NCBI GenBank assembly: GCA_965364515.1
Contig: CBDTXZ010000203.1
Location: 1 to 5,439 of the forward strand
From: JAHEDH01 sp965364515
GTDB taxonomy: Bacteria > Actinomycetota > Acidimicrobiia > Spongiisociales > ZC4RG35
Direction: 5' to 3'
Length of the DNA: 5,439 nucleotides
Below, piece after piece: positions 5,196 to 5,439 of the stretch. How positions within the stretch are numbered: the stretch's first letter is position 1; the number at the start of each line of letters is the position of its first letter. The position numbers were made by a program, and so were the translations under genes. The notes beneath the pieces are model-generated. The model saw only the letters and a program-made list of their open reading frames with translations, had not been told where the DNA came from and made no database searches.

Positions 5196-5439
5196 GTGAT
5201 CGATCGAATGGAGACTGACCGCCCGTCCCTGTCGGGCCCGCTGTCGGCGACCTCGTCGTGGGAACAATGGGTGGATTCGGTGTTCACCTGGATCCCCTAC
5301 GTGACGCTGGCGATGTCGCTGGCACTCGCCCAGTTCGAGTCCCAGCCCACCTCCAACCGGTTGTCCGGCTTCGGCCTGGCCCTGGTCGCGGTGGCATGGA
5401 CGTGGGCCACGTTCACCCGGGCGGGCCGACCGACCCGGG
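5196..5439 (+). CDS. N-terminus of a membrane protein, probably a sensor histidine kinase (3' partial)
   Basis: The frame begins at GTG with AGGAG (5187-5191) 4 bases upstream. It runs open to the right edge, showing 81 codons. An in-frame TGA at 5178-5180 rules out an earlier start; ATG at 5208 is the only nearby alternative and has no ribosome site. A polar 20-residue tail (rich in Ser, Pro and charged residues) precedes WEQWVDSVFTWIPYV. Two hydrophobic segments follow, at about 29-47 and 57-74, ending in the basic run TRAGRPTR. This resembles the start of the multi-helix input domain of DesK/NarX-type histidine kinases that follow ABC-2 exporter genes in actinobacteria. No kinase motif is within the window, so the kinase call rests on context and general resemblance. 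It lies 73 bases after the permease stop, probably in the same operon. Confidence 0.6.
   Translation, partial: MIDRMETDRPSLSGPLSATSSWEQWVDSVFTWIPYVTLAMSLALAQFESQPTSNRLSGFGLALVAVAWTWATFTRAGRPTR

Noticed and set aside
4325..5287. Long open frame on the minus strand (320 codons) opposite the permease
   Set aside because: The translation is Arg/His/Asp/Glu-rich and repeat-like. It lies fully antisense to a well-supported ABC-2 permease, has no recognisable domain, and is best explained as a shadow.

Overview
The window is GC-rich with actinobacterial-style codon use. It has many GTG starts, tightly overlapping genes, and hairpin terminators without a T-run. It most likely comes from an actinomycete-type genome (Actinomycetota, possibly a less-studied class). 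That assignment rests on composition and protein flavour only, because no rRNA or tRNA is present.

Layout. (1) 2-844, +: the C-terminal 280 residues of a protein that enters from the left. It is an alpha-helical, TPR-like repeat region of the kind that ends large cyclase/AAA-ATPase/TPR or LuxR/SARP-type regulators. (2) 844-906: a convergent gap with a GC-rich hairpin. (3) 907-1571, -: a two-gene unit of a four-helix membrane protein followed by a small XRE/Cro-type repressor, joined by a 4-nt GTGA overlap. It is preceded by a cluster of GTAAC/GTTAC half-sites over a weak promoter, which looks like an autoregulatory operator. (4) 1705-1739: a perfect 14-bp stem hairpin. (5) 1789-3254, -: a two-gene unit of a small 2TM-domain protein and an acyltransferase-3 family integral membrane protein, again joined by a GTGA overlap. 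(6) 3255-3452: a divergent regulatory gap with two consecutive inverted repeats. (7) 3453-5122, +: an ABC-2 type exporter, ATPase then permease, with stop and start sharing one base. (8) 5196-5439, +: the start of a two-helix membrane protein running off the right edge, probably the input domain of a sensor histidine kinase.

How the genes may work together. Exporter ATPase, permease and then a membrane sensor is the familiar order of actinobacterial drug- or envelope-stress export operons controlled by a two-component system. If that holds, a NarL/LuxR-type response regulator should lie just beyond the right edge. The divergent 2TM/acyltransferase pair may belong to the same envelope-related neighbourhood, but this is inference from position only. 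The XRE/membrane-protein pair looks like an independent self-regulated unit.

I found no CRISPR array, insertion sequence, tRNA or rRNA, and no convincing novel defence or mobile system. The most useful second-look items are the GTAAC operator cluster, the inverted repeats ahead of the exporter, and the possible functional link between the divergent units. No gene-free stretch exceeds about 220 bases.
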